A program made the translations under genes and the position numbers. Below the pieces are notes generated by a model. The model did not search any database, was not told the origin of the DNA, and saw only the letters and a program-made list of their open reading frames with translations. DNA of 64,000 bases, taken from assembly GCA_963920665.1 (NCBI GenBank), contig OY987271.1:18045350-18109349 (forward strand). The letters are read 5' to 3'. Below are positions 12,230 through 25,931 of the stretch, piece by piece. This DNA comes from Straminergon stramineum. Lineage: Eukaryota > Streptophyta > Bryopsida > Hypnales > Calliergonaceae. Each line of letters starts with the position of its first letter. Position 1 is the first letter of the stretch.

Positions 12230-13602
12230 GAGTTATCCAAGTCGTTCATGTTCAGTCCTTGTGATTGATGAACTCACCTCTGATTCTAGCAACTCGAGAG
12301 AGTTGCCAATCAAGAGAAAGGCATTTCAATCAAGGCTTAGGACTACAATTTCCCCTCCCAAGTGCAATCAGGACTACAATTGCCCCTCCCAAGCCTTAAT
12401 ATAGGGAAGAATGTCACCCTGAGCGAGTGCTCCAAGCCAACAACTTCTCCTTTCGGCATTCTTCTAGCGAGCCCCAATGAGCTACTTGACGACCACTCCA
12501 TGAAGCAAGAGGAAGGTTCATTGCTACACTTAGCCTTCTTGGTGGTGGTGGCCCATGGGAAAATCTTGGTCGAGTAGTTAGGCGATTATTTGGAAATGCA
12601 CACTCTAATGAGGAAATTCCCAGACATCTAGCGGGATGAACTAGAAAACCAATTGATGAGCAATCATCACTTTTGCAAAAGAAAGGGGCTCTTCACAATT
12701 TGCGAAGATCTCAATCAGCCTCCTTCTAAGAGTCTAGTGAACAAGAAGATGGAACCATTAGTTGTGATTGGAGGCCATGACAAGAATCTTGTAAAATGCT
12801 CTCATGGTAAGTGGCTTCTTGTCTCTCCCATCCTCGATGCCTGATTATATTTGGTGTTGATGTGATTAGCTGCTAGAATGAGAGGATTTTGTTGACTCTA
12901 TCGTAATTCAAACCCTAAATCCTAATCTTGGACTTGATTAAGGAGGGATTGAGTGAAAGTTAACTAGCAATTGCATCATTTGCACATGATGTCTAATCTG
13001 TCATTTTTCATTTAGTTACTTTGAATGCAACAGGCATGTCCACTGAAAGCAAGGTTCAAGAGAGAAACCCTCCTTTGAACATGGCAGTGCGAACTCCACG
13101 CCTACCAAAACCCTCATACGAAGACATTAATTGGACCTTGAATATGGAAAAGCAAGAACAAGCAACCCAACGAGGAGGACGAAGAGGACCTTTCTAGATA
13201 TACAAAGCCTCTGATCATGAGCCTGAGGAGAGAAACAGAAACACACCACTTCCAATTGCAACAAAAGAGTGTACCAAGATATCTGGAATTTGGCGTTGCA
13301 CTGCAAATGCCGTGTAGAGTGAGCTATATTGTGTTAGTCACTTGAAAAGCAATAGCCCACCACTTCCAATTGCAACAAAGGAATGTGCCAAGATATTTGG
13401 AATTTGGCATTGCACTTTGAATGCCATGCAAGGCAAGCTCTATTGTTCTCATTGCATGGAATAGTAGCAATGTCGCATTAGCTATAAAAATGGAGAAATC
13501 ATAAGTAATTTAAGTGATTACAATCATGCCGAAGACTAACTACCACTCAAGTTAATTCAACTCGTTGATTTCCCCCAGGTGATAACATATTTGCTTGTAT
13601 CC
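12230..13602 (+). pseudogene. Degenerate coding-like tract of unknown origin with a 115-bp tandem duplication
   Basis: This stretch is less AT-rich than its surroundings. It carries several overlapping 63-71 codon frames (12198-12404, 12362-12577, 12653-12844) that switch frame and end in stops, as expected of an eroded gene or transposon. About 13243-13357 and 13358-13470 are direct tandem copies. Both begin 'caccacttccaattgcaaca', and both encode a short Cys/Trp-containing segment when read in the same frame. I do not recognise the parent family, and no catalytic motif is visible. Calling it a pseudogene rests on frame breaks plus composition only. Confidence 0.35.
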
Positions 13603-14130
13603 ACGGTTGGTCATGCATGTTCATGTTTTAGAGCACCCAAATTGTAAGTGATGTCCAAAACTCTAAATACTTAAAATTAGAACTTTCAAGTGACTGGAGG
13701 ACTGGTGAAAATTAAAAATTGAATTATTGATCAAGATTGTATCTTGATATGATGCATCAGTCCAGCCAACTATTGAAACTTGACAAATTTGATAACTTAA
13801 GATCATTTTATGGGATTATCATCATGTCAAGGTCATCAAAGTTAGAATGCACTTTAGAGAATAGAAGTGGAAGATAAACTTAACGTGAGTGCATGACTAA
13901 TGCTATGATATAAAATTTGTGATATGACAGGACTTAGTATTCAAGGAGTCACTTGATTGAGTATATCAGTTGGAGATATGTCATGGGACCTAACTAGTGA
14001 ATAGACTCTTAATTCACATTTAGTTAAATAAAATGATTGTACTGGCAAAAATGGATGCATAGGGTCTTTGCTTATTGTTGTCATGTCATTATCAATGATT
14101 AGTTTTTTGTGACCAAATTAAAGGATTAGT
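13603..14130 (+). repeat. Diverged dispersed repeat, copy 2
   Basis: This is a direct, colinear and heavily diverged copy of 1-620. It starts at 'catgttcatgttttagagca' and extends through 'gttagaatgcactttaga' to 'aaaggattagtga'. It sits immediately 3' of the degenerate coding-like tract, so the two may belong to one larger mobile unit. Homology is lost after about 14130. Confidence 0.6.
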
Positions 14131-15589
14131 GAAAAGGAGAATTGAACAATATCTCTCCTTTTATTTACTATGGTTGACAGAATCCAAGGGATGAGGCTTT
14201 CTATTGGCAAAAGCTACCCTGAAGAAGTTTGAGCAGCTACCTCACTCAAAATGCCATCCAATGCCATAGGGAGTTAGGGACAAAGCCTCTTGCCAATAGC
14301 TACTTGTCAATCTTTTAGATGAATTCTTGATTTGATGTTTGTAGTCTTTTAGATTGATCTTTGATTTGGTGCTTGTAGCTTACTACTATTATTAGATGAG
14401 GGTCATTATAATGTAGTCAATGTTGAAGGCTTGATAGAATGTCTTCATTTAAATTTTCATGGGAAGATTTTACAGTGCATGTAAGTTGAAACACGGTTTA
14501 AATGAACTTTTTTTATTAATGGTTGCACAAATTATGGTATGCATATAAATATAGTAATTTTTCAATTTTTTCAATTAATTTTTATATGTTTTTTGTATTA
14601 AATTTTTTTATCATTATTCTGATGATTTTTAAAATGTTTTTTTTTAATTATTCTTAATTTGCATTGACATCCTCAAATGTCTTAGTAAGTTAGATACCTA
14701 GATTAGAGTGAGGGGGTACCAAAGAAAAAGTAAAAAATTACATGAGTCCAATTTAAATGGTGCATTTTAATCCTTTAGCCTAAATATTTGTATTTTTAAG
14801 AGGCAATACAAGGTCTACAAAATCATACATGAACATATTTTCAAAATATTTCAAAATATTTTAGAATAATCTATTATAAAGGCATTACTCATAGAATGCC
14901 ATAAAATATCCCTTCGACACACATATGTACTTTGTTTGCCCCCCTCCCAAAGAAGTTAAATGAAAGTCAAATGCATCAAACAAATTGCTCAAATAATTAT
15001 TGTTCAAATATAATTGTCAAACATTCCTAATTAGAATCTTTTCAAATATTATGAAATATTTTCAAACATATTTTGAGTTCTTTTTCTACTTCATTTAGTC
15101 TTCAGGGGTTAACAAAAAATACCAAGGGTCTATAAAACATCACATCAATTAAACTAGTATAATAAAAACAATTATAAACATGATAAAAAAATAATGTAAC
15201 ACATATGTTGATTTCAAAAATATTGAAGGAAAATTGACATTATCATATTATCTTTTGTAAATACAAGAAAAATACAAATTTACAACTATATTTTTCTAAT
15301 TTATATTTTCAATATTGTGGAATTTTATATTGTTAGTAGTTATCCAAGAAAATGAGCAACTCACTAATTTAATTTTCTAAGAATTTTTTTATAAAATCTT
15401 ACTAAAATTTTATATAAATAATGAAAAAGAATCAAGAATGTACAAAAAAAATCATTTTCATTATTTAATAAAAGACTTTTTGAATAACACAAAATAAAAT
15501 TCACTTTGATTCATAGAAGAAATATAAAAGAAAAATCATCATATTTAAAAACTAATTTATTAAAGCAAATGAAATATAAGATTGCTTGA
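14131..15589. other. AT-rich intergenic DNA, nothing recognised
   Basis: This is very AT-rich sequence with homopolymer A and T runs and no open frame of note. No repeat partner was found by eye within the window. Confidence 0.5.
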
Positions 15590-16449
15590 TTAACCCTTGA
15601 AGGATCATTGTTCCTTTGGGGAACAATTTGGATTTAGGGCAGGTACCTTCAGTTTCAATTTTTATTAGGATTTTTAGAAACTTCATGGGAATAAGATTTT
15701 TTTTTCAATTGGTGTCCAGGAACAAAAGTTATGCCCAAGTATGCTCAAAACAAGGGCGACCTATTAGCAAAAAAATTCAAAAATATGGATTTCTTTTCAA
15801 AAATATTTTATTCTCATAGATTGTATTTTTTTCTACATGGAAAGATTTGATTAATTTCATTTGGATAAGTGATGTGAAAATTATAGATAATCTTGTTTTC
15901 CTAGTAATCTAAGCATTTTCTTGAAAAAATAACTTACAAGATTCATTTCTAAATGCAATTTTCACAATAAAAAAAGGTTTCACATGGTTTGGTTTTCTTG
16001 ATAGAAAAATCTAACTATTGAAATTAGTGCATTTTAATTCCATCTTACAGATATTAAAAATTTAAATTTTTCTTCTATCTCATACCTACTTCTACTAAAT
16101 AATTTTCTGAAGAATGATAATTAATTTTTTGTGAGTTTTTGTGAATTTTCCTAGACTCTCAACTCAATTTCCTACCATAAAGATTTCAACCTTAGAACTC
16201 TGTAGTGCAAATAATCTAGGACTGCATTTTGAAAAAAAATTGTTTTCTTCACTTTGAATGCAAATATCTTGCAATTTATGCAATCAAAATTTTTGAAATT
16301 TATTCCACACATTCTCATACTAATTGAGTGTAAGATCCTGTAGTTAGATGTCCAAAAAATACAATTTTTCATTTTTTTTTTCTTTGCAATAGAAATGGCA
16401 GTTTTGAGTGTTATTTGGCAAAAAAAAGGCCTTGTCCTTAAAGAGTTGA
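15590..16449 (-). mobile_element. piggyBac-like non-autonomous element, older copy (860 bp)
   Basis: The left end is TTAA followed by CCCTTGAAGGATCATTG. The right end is ...GTCCTTAAAGAG followed by TTGA, a one-base variant of TTAA. The interior is a reverse-orientation relative of 36296-37225. Both share a block near one end containing 'gggcaggtacct' and 'acaaaagttatgcccaa', and near the other end 'atggcagttttgagtgtt'. Divergence in the termini indicates an old insertion. Confidence 0.65.
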
Positions 16450-19400
16450 TTCTTTAGGGTAAATCCATCTATTAGATTATAATCTAATATAAGATATACC
16501 GATTATATTCATTATTTAATGTTAAACAAACAAAATTTCTTTAATATAAAACAAAGGTGCCTTATCAAATCTTGTTTTAAGCAATTTTCAAATGTGCCTT
16601 CCATATTCAGATTAGTATTTTTTTATTATTTGGATTGAATTTGTTGTTGTCATTTTTACTAAACTAAAATAATGAAAACTAAAATAATGAAAAAAAGAAG
16701 ATACTTTTCTTCTAGAGATTTAAAACAAAATAAGTTTTAGATTTGTTATATTGCATGTTAAAATTTTCAGAGGATAATATAATTTTATATAAAAAAAATC
16801 ATATTTTAAAGCACAACTAAATCTTTTATTAGAATTGGGCTTCTTTTTATGCCCTTCACTATACCAAGGACCAAAGGTGTTAGTATCTGAGCCCAAGAAT
16901 TTGAGCTTGTGAGTATTGAGCCTACATTATAGGTACTTATAATATAAATACTACACACTATAGAAGGTGTATGTATGATAAACACTTATAATATGGGTAT
17001 TTGTAAATTGTAATATATATACCCTATAATCATAGACAATTTCTATAGTATATACACCTATAACATAGGTTTGTATTATTATAGGCTCATAGGCTCACAT
17101 TCCTATGCTCATATTGATTGAAGATTTTAGAATATTAAAATGTTTAAATTTCAAAATCTAAAATTTTAAAATCTTTAAGCACAAAAATTAGGTGATTGCA
17201 AGAAATAGGGAAATATTAATAATTTTTTTTCATTTTCACAATACTTGCATTTATTTTTTTTGGAATTTTTTAAATTATGAAAATAATTTTTTAATATTTC
17301 AAAAAATATTACTAATGTAGTAATGTATATGCTTTTAAAGAGATTGAACCCTAGGAAGATAAAGCATAGAAAAATTCTCTAAGGTCAAGAACTAAAAAAG
17401 TGCTAAATTTTAAGAAAACAAATACTTTGGTGTTTAATTTGTAAAAAAAGAGGTATTTCTTCAATAATTTTAAAAAATTGACCAATTCAAGAACTCTATA
17501 GAGATGATCATTCACCAAAAATCCTATCAAAATAAAATTTTACATGTTTTAAAAAGCAGGAAAAAAACCCCTCACTTTGTCAACTTTCATTCAACATACA
17601 TTTATCTATTTTAGAATTTTTTACTATTGTAGCTATTAGTCTATTCAAATACCATCCTCTCCCAATTTTTAGTTCCAAATTTGTTTGGGGGGACTAAATA
17701 TAGTACTCAAATTGGCAAGTGTGATATGAAATTTGGGGATATTTTTGAATAATAAAACATTTTTGAAAAATAATTAAGGTGTAAAATAGTTATGATACCT
17801 TACCTATGAATCTTGAGTCTTCTAGAGCCATGACGCCAAAGTTTTGGTCAAAAAGTAAAGCAACATGCCAGTGATGCAACACATGACAGAAAATAATATA
17901 AGTGTTTCTTTCGATCACATAATTGTAGATTTTGAAACTTATGATTTGTTTATGTCAGTCCCCTATCTCCTTGGAGTGCCCAAAGTGCCTTAATGACCAA
18001 GGGGGACCTGAGGGTGACTTTCCAAGCCTTGAAATAGTCTAAGAAGAGAGAAATGAAGGACTCCAAAGAAAACAAGGCGCAATAGCGACCTAAATTAGAA
18101 GAAAATGGTAGCAAGTCACAAATTCTTGAAAGCTCTTGAAAAGAATCTTCTAACCGTCTAAAGAATGCATGATTTGGACTAGTTGACTAGAAGTTATGGC
18201 CTTTCAAAGTTGGAGGTGTCCTGGTGGCGCCAAGACACTTAAGGGCTAGGATTTAGGGGTTCCCAAGAAATCACTCAAGGAAGTATGGCATGTAGAATAT
18301 CATTGGAAAGCTATGAAGACAAGAAAGCTACAATGACAAAAATTATAAGGTTCTAAGCTTTGAGCCTAAAGTTATGGCCAAAAGAAGGGCCATGGTGAAG
18401 GCGTGATGCCACTCCCAATGAACCCAAATCTTTGGAGGAACATACATTTGTGAGAACTTGTCCAAATGAAACAAGTGAATAGTCCATCGGCATCTACTTG
18501 TTGCATAGATATCCAAAATGATCTTTTATATGGGATTTGGAACCTTGATCACAAAGTTAGGCCTTTGGAAGTTTGGTAGTCCAAACGGGGTTGTAACTTG
18601 GCGATTTTAGTTGGAAATGGGTGATCTTGTCAAGCCCAACAGGGGTTGGAAAGTTCCTTTGATCCGCAAGGGAGGGGGTTTGTCAAGTACCATAGAGAGT
18701 ATTATAGGAAGGGTTGGTCTCACTCCTCATACCTTCTTAAAGCCTTGATGAGTCTTAGTGATTCAAGATTGATGATGCAACTTCACCACCAGCTTTAAGG
18801 CACCATGGGATACTTATGTGGATGTCCCATGGCACCAGTCGGATGGAGTCTCACCCCTTGTTGGGTCTTTCCCCAGATGTCTTGAGTTGTAAGTCCTTTG
18901 GTATGAAAGTAGTAAATACACAATGGGCCTAGTATGGAATGGGGTTACATTCAAGGGCAATTAGAATCGTGGTGAGTAGTACTACCACAAGTCTTAGCAC
19001 AATAATATGGAAGTTCCACCCCATGTCACCAAGTGACATGGTAGGTGTTACATATGAAGTGCGTGCTAGTAGTCCTGAGGACTAGACTAAGCAACATGAG
19101 TTGGAAATGAGAACTAATAATGTGGGTGGGTGGCATATATAGTGTTAGTTAATTGTGACCCAAGTGATATTGGAGTTGAAACGTAGTGAGTCCAGAAAGT
19201 TGTAAAGGGTCTCTAAAGGTTGTTTGGAGTTGTAATGTGTTACTAGGGCTGCAATAGCTTATTTACAATCTATAATTGTGTTGCATATGTCTTGAAATAA
19301 TCTAAAGTAGGAATTCAATACTTTTTGTACTAATTATAATATTCAACTCAAGATTTTGGCTTAATTGTTAATAATTTGTTATATTTTACATCTTTATAAT

Positions 19401-21738
19401 TTTTATATTTTAAATCTTCAATAAACATATGAAATAAATTTTCACTTTGAAAGGCCTTTCAAATCCTAATTGGTCTTAAAAATCGTAACGGTTCTCAATG
19501 ATGTAGGTTACTATGGTATTTAAGGCCAAATATTGATGAAAAGTGATAAAATGGATCCAAAATACTTGTGGCTTTAGTTATGACTTTAAAAAGAATACCA
19601 AATGTTTATTTTGAAGTCAATCATTACGAAGTCTACATTGGGCTTTATTAGTAAAAAAATTCCAACTATTTACAAACACCAAATGATTATTATTCAATCA
19701 TTATAAGTCTACATTGAGCTTAATTATAGAAATGGATTGAATATAAAGTAATTTCTGATAGTGTTTAGTATGTAAAAGCATAAAAAATAACTTAATATTC
19801 TTTAATAATTTTTTTCAATGTTATTTTTTTCAAGAAGACATTTCAAATTAATTGGATTTTTCTTGTTATATTTATCAATTTTGTTTCACATTTTGTTATA
19901 AAACTTTTATATTTGATATTTTTCTATTAACTAATTGAATATTTCCATGCTAATAGATATTATCTAGCCTCACATAGTATAATTGTAAACAAAGCATTAC
20001 TTCCATCTTCAACATTTTTCATGTGAGAGTACAAAAATTCATGAATACACATAAATGTATATTTTCTCTTTCAAGCTTCATACTAACATTAAATATAACT
20101 CCATCAATTTTATTGTGCAACCCATACAAGATATGCTTTTAGCTAATTGTCATTTTTCAACTTAAAACTATAATTTTTCATTACAAGAATGCTTAAATTT
20201 CTATAGAAGTATTTGAAATTGTAATATCTTATCTTTTTTTCTACATTTTTTGTATTTGCTTTCATATCCCCCCAAAATAAGTATCTAAAAATGTAATGAT
20301 CAAATTTCAAAAATAAAATAAAATAAATTATACCCCACTTAAATAAAAACATACTTATAAATTCAAAACTTCAATCAAATCATGCATTGGAGTTACAAAA
20401 CAAGAAATATAGAATCTAAAAAAATCAAAAATCACCTTGTATGTTTTTTGCCCTTAATGTTTTTCTTTCATCATTATGAAGAAATACTATTGATAATTCA
20501 ATAAAGTAATTCTTACCACATACTTGATGAATTGTACCCTAAGAAACTCAAATCTTCCATCAAATCAAATATTGGAGTTACTATACAAGATTCATGAGTT
20601 TGAATGATGAAAAAGTGTAAAATCCCAAATTCCATTAAGTCTCAAATTTATAATGATGAAAATTCTTTTGAGATTTAAAAAAAGATTATTTCATAAATTG
20701 GAATCATCTATTTAGATCTCTACATGTGCATAAAAACCTTAAAGGGGGGATTTGAATGGTATCAAAAATATTCTTCTTGATTTTGCAACTACAAGTCTAC
20801 AACCATCAATAAATAAAATAAAATAAAATATAAAGAATATCACCCTTAATGTATAATCATTTTATTTAAATCTTTATGGAATGATGTGAAACTTGAAATT
20901 CCCTTTAATCCAAGTCAAATGCATTTACAAAAGCTTAATTTAAGATATTTGATTTCATTAAAATAGGATTTGATGGTTTAGTTTGTATAGCTATTGATGA
21001 TGTAATCTAATCTTATTTGATTTGATTTATTAGTTTCAAATCACACCACGACTTTTGGAATCTCTACTTTACAATGCATTGATAAAGCAAATGTACTTAA
21101 GAGAATCTTTATGTTTAATAGTATCTACTTCAATATTTAACATTCATGAAGTTCATTATTATAAATAAAAAAATTGATAATATAAATCTTTGGAAATAAA
21201 AAATCTTGAATGATTTTTATTTATATAATTATATTTAGAATTTCCAAAATATTTTTTGTATTCCACATTCTATTCTTTGTAATTTTTGAATTTTGACAAG
21301 CAAATAAGAAATCATCAATGTAACAACCATGAAATTTGTGTTCCTTTTTAAGTCTCTTAATGGAAATGCCTATTTGATTCTCATTTTAAGGTATAAATAT
21401 TATTATGAGGAAAAACTTGGTTTGAGGCATTTTATATATATTCTTTAATTTTTAATTTTATTCACATTTAAATAAATTTAAATATTCAAAGAATTTATAA
21501 TTATCTCCTAAAAATTCAAACAACCAATTTTAGAATGAATTTATTATTGGATATAGATTTTCAAGTAGAATATATATACACATATCATATTAAATGCTAA
21601 CAGTGTTATGCTTTCATCCATCATGTTTTCATCTCGACCTTTTTTCATCTATCCATTCATATTAAATCCTAATGACATTGAAAAATTAAAACTTCTCAAA
21701 GAAATTCTACAACCTATTGAACCTAATGATTGAATGTT
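16450..21738. other. AT-rich intergenic DNA with a less AT-rich repeat-like block at about 17.8-19.3 kb
   Basis: No gene is supported. From about 17.8 to 19.3 kb the GC content rises and the sequence lacks open frames. It resembles the non-coding leader or LTR of an old retrotransposon, but no paired LTR or primer-binding site could be shown. At 19619-19740 a short phrase around 'aagtctacattg' occurs twice. At about 20810-20830 there is an (AAAAT)n-type simple repeat. Confidence 0.35.
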
Positions 21739-22459
21739 TTAACCCCTAAACGTCCAGAATCATCTCTAGAATTGACAATTTGAGAAAAATCATTATAAAG
21801 TGCTATTTGGAAGCATACTTTGGAATTGATATACAAATAAAAGTTGTAGACTATGAATTTTAGATTCCATCCATATGATTAGATTCACAAATGCCATCAC
21901 CAACATCTTTTCATCAATTTTCTAAAAAAAATTTTAAAATTCCTTCTAATTTAGATTACAAGCAAATAATTATCTTTTTTTGAATAAAATTTGTTGGAAT
22001 GGGTTTGAAATGAGGTTATCTTTCATAGTGATTTTTTGAAATTTTTGTGTTCGTAAAATCTATGACCTCATTTTTACAAATCTAGTTTCAACTAGAGTTA
22101 CTGCAATTTTGGCTTGGTCACTTGCCATCATGGATCCCAAAATTGGCTAAATTTTGCTCAGTTGCTACATAATTTCTTCTTGCCCTCAATGTTAAATTCA
22201 AAAAAATCTTCCAAAAATGAACATTTGGCTAATTTCACTAAAGCAGTTCTGGGACCCCTACTTGGCCTACTTACACATTTGTATTTTCAAAAAAATATAT
22301 ATTCTATTTACACCAAATCCAACCCTTAGATAGGACAACAACTTGATAAAGTATCTCCACAAATTAGGATAACTTTCATCCAAGCAACAAGGAAGATGAA
22401 ACTAGAGATTCAATCTATAATTCATTGTGAAAATGAATGTTGGAGTGCTTAGGGGTTAA
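21739..22459. mobile_element. piggyBac-like non-autonomous element (721 bp)
   Basis: The ends are TTAA-CCCCTAAACGTCCAGAA on the left and, reverse-complemented, TTAA-CCCCTAAGCACTCCAAC on the right. They agree over the first seven bases plus the TTAA. The interior is AT-rich without a transposase frame. The short terminal match makes this one of the weaker family members. Confidence 0.5.
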
Positions 22460-25400
22460 ATTGGTGATATTTTATTGCAATGGGCTTTGTTCTAGTTCTA
22501 TATATAGAAGTGTCAAAATAAAATGACTTATTAGATCAAATTCCATTAGATTATATTTACTCTATCTAGATAGTCCATCTATGTTTGTGTCATTGCGAGT
22601 GTCATTGTAGTCGACATGTGTCATTCTCTTAGAGGATTATAAAAATCTTATTTACTTTAATTAGTGGCAATAGTTGAATTCTAAAGCATTAGCTAAAAAT
22701 AAAATTTCATCTATAAGTCTTCATTTATTTTGCATGATTTTTATATAGCTTTAAATTGATGTAATACAAATTTAAATAAGATTTCAAACTTTCAAGTTCA
22801 CAAGTATATTTTAAGCATTTTGGGCAATAAATTTTTATTTTAAAGAAAAAATTTCAAATTCTTAAGATTCTCTAATTATAGAACATTTAAATTTTGACAA
22901 ATCCATTGGATCCTTTATAATTTATTCTTATATGATTTGTTGATAAAAACTATATACTTTGAAAATTACAAATAATACTCAAAATAATTAAACAAAAAAA
23001 ATAGATTTATATAATTATTAATATGTAAACATTGCCACCATCACTAGAGCTATCTTTAGGATATTAAAATTATTTTGCATAAAGTAAGTGCAATGCTTGA
23101 TAAAATTACAAAGTGGTCACATTTGTCCTTTATTTGAACTCCTGGTACATTCTCTACCTTCTTCTCCTTTAGGTGAAAATAACCTCATTGCTTGGCAAAA
23201 TTTTTAGTGTATGTCCAAATTGACTACCATATAGTGGTTACCACAAATTTTCCTTTGTTTTTTTAAGTTCTTTTTAGTTTCTAGTAAGATATTTAATAAC
23301 CTAAAGGTAGAAGATGATTATTCAAATTAAAGTACATCTAATTAGAGGCATGTGAGCCCCTAATTTATCACTTTGGACTTAAAAATTTTTTAGGGTTTTA
23401 TTTTTGCATCTCAATATTAAAATTTTTAAGACAAAAATCCCTAAAGGATTTCTATACAATAATTGGTAAGATACTTACCAACATGGTGTTTTACCATTAG
23501 AACTGAGTAGTGCCTTGAAAATGCTCCAATCTCTTGATTTGGGATAAATTAGGTATAAAAAAGATAGCATAGGTCTAGGAGGCAAGATCAATTGCAAAAA
23601 TATCATTCCCAAATTAAATCCAAGCCACAAATATACAATGCATGTATCAAAGTTTGGATAAAATAGGAATGAATATTTTATATGTGTAAATCCAATTTAG
23701 GTTAAAAAATGCCCATGAGAAATGAAATTGTTATTATGAGTCATCCTAAGATAAAAATAAGAAGGTAAGAACAACTTTGTGTGAGCAAAATATTTATCCA
23801 TCCTTGGTAAATACATGAGCATAACTAGGTTTTTGTGTCTTGGGGGGTGAATTCTATCCTACTAGGTGTCTAACATCATACCATTGTGCCTTCCAAGCAA
23901 TGGATCTTTTCTAAGCTCCTAAGTCCTATAATTCACTAAGAAACCCTCAAACTAGCCTAATTTGTAGAAGCTACTCTAACTACCTTGATTCCTTGACTAT
24001 TGTGGATTTTTCATGGGAATGGATACAATCTATACCTATCACTCTTGAGTTGTAGATTAGGTCATGTCATTTCTAAAAACCTAAGGGAGCTATCTAAACT
24101 TCATCCACCTTTTTAGACCCCTTATTTAATTCAAATGACCATGAGTTTTGGACCCTAAACCTATACTCTCAACTAGTGTGTAAATTCTAAGTTTGGACTT
24201 CGATGGATGCATTTCACGTGACTTCATCCATTTTGGACTCCATACTACATCTGCTCATATCTCCCTCATTATGAGTTGGTTTGGAGTATATTTTATACTG
24301 TCTCCCAGAACACCCTTGACTTCTATTCTATGATTTTGTAGCTAAATTTGACTTGATTATCTATTCTAAAGGTGCTACCCACCCCTATTCTATACTTGCT
24401 AAGTGAATGACCTAGAAAGGAAGGGAGAGGATTAGTATCCTACCTTGGCTAGGGGCTTCTCAACTAGGTGGGCAACATTCCTTTTAAACATGTCTCTAAC
24501 CACCATATCACCTTTGTGGAATTTGGTGATTGCTTGAATAGATCCGGATATTGGATTTGGTATAAGTTTTGGTCCCCTTGTTAAGTCCTACCTTTGACTA
24601 TCCTCCCATCTTTCTCCCCTATCTCCTTTTTTTTTTCTTTCCTTTTTTTCTTTCCACTCTAACCCTTGTTCCATATAGTGCGGGGTGGTTGGGGTGGCCA
24701 CCTATTATTATAAAAGCCCTAAGACAAGTGTTAATGACCACTTGCAACTATTTTCTCACCTCACCCCCACTAACCTACGACCTCCAAGGCAAGGATTCAT
24801 GACCACTTCTACTTGAACTACCTCTACACTCCTAATTAATTCCCACGATGCCTAACCTACTTCCTCATGGATGGTGAACTTCCCCTAACTCCTTCTATTA
24901 AGTCATCTTTTCCCTCTCTCTTCCTTCACTTGTTGTGTTATTGTGTTGGAGAGTTTGAGGTTTTGGTGGATAGAATGGACTTGTAGAACTTGGCTTATGG
25001 CTCTTCCTTTCTATGTCTTTGTTCCTACTATAATCTTGTTTCTATTTGCTCCTAATTTCTCCTATCCCTTCTCCCTTCTTCCTATTCTACCCTCTCTTCT
25101 ATCTTTCTTGTTTTTTTCTCCTATTCTCCCATACTTCTATTCCTCCCTATCCTACGCTACTTCTAAACTATTTTTTGGGGCACCGATTGGCCTCTAATTT
25201 TCTAGCCCTTAGACTCTCACAACACCTCAACAAGTTGGCTACTTGATTCCCCAATGAATTGGCTTCCCCTTGACTACCCAATTAAGACCTTGATGCCTAG
25301 TTGATAGCCCCCAATGCTTGGCTAGTTGGTCTTGTTACCTAACAAATAGGCACCAATACCCGGTTGGATCTGGCCCAATCTATTGGAATGATTGCAAGGG

Positions 25401-25931
25401 TTTGCTGGTTCTAGAGGTGTTTGTTGATTGGATATAGATTTATAGACATCCACACTTTTTTATGTAATAGAAGTTCAGTAAAAGAATCTTGGCTTGATGT
25501 AACTAGGGGACACTTAGGGTGGAATGGATCTAGGAAGGACGTAAGACTCGGCTAATATGGACCTAAAGAACACTTAGGAATGGATCACTAGGGCCTACTG
25601 CCTAATTTTGGGTACTAAACTTTGGTTCGTTTCCAAGATATTTTGGAAACAAAACTTTGGAAGTGAGCATTAGGTAAGTTCAAAGCTCCACTGTCAATTT
25701 GGATTTAACACCAAATCTAAGAGTAGGAGGTATCCTTGAGTTTGAAGCTTCGCCGTTGGTAGGACTTTAATATACAATCTAAGACTCTTAGGACCTAGGG
25801 GGTCCAAAGCTTCATTGTTCAGACGGAACCTACAATGGCACAAAGACACATGACAAATTCAAGTAAGTTTAGTAAACTAAGAGGAATAGGGCACTCTCAA
25901 AGACTTGTGACACGTGTTAGTGTGGCAATGG
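22460..25931. other. Intergenic DNA with a pyrimidine-rich tract (about 24560-25190), no gene
   Basis: The longest open frames here, at 24569-25246, are rich in Phe, Leu, Pro and Ser. They arise from a C/T-rich strand bias, with long CTTT and CCT runs, rather than from coding selection; two overlapping frames show the same character. The remainder is featureless apart from slightly higher GC between 23.8 and 25.9 kb, which may be decayed retroelement. Confidence 0.4.

Noticed and set aside
17800..19300. LTR of a retrotransposon
   Set aside because: Composition and style suggest it, but no second LTR, target duplication, primer-binding site or coding domain could be shown, so I described it only as a repeat-like block.
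24569..25246. Overlapping Pro/Phe/Leu-rich frames that look like membrane proteins
   Set aside because: They come from a C/T-rich strand. Two frames in the same DNA show the same bias, so the hydrophobicity is compositional.
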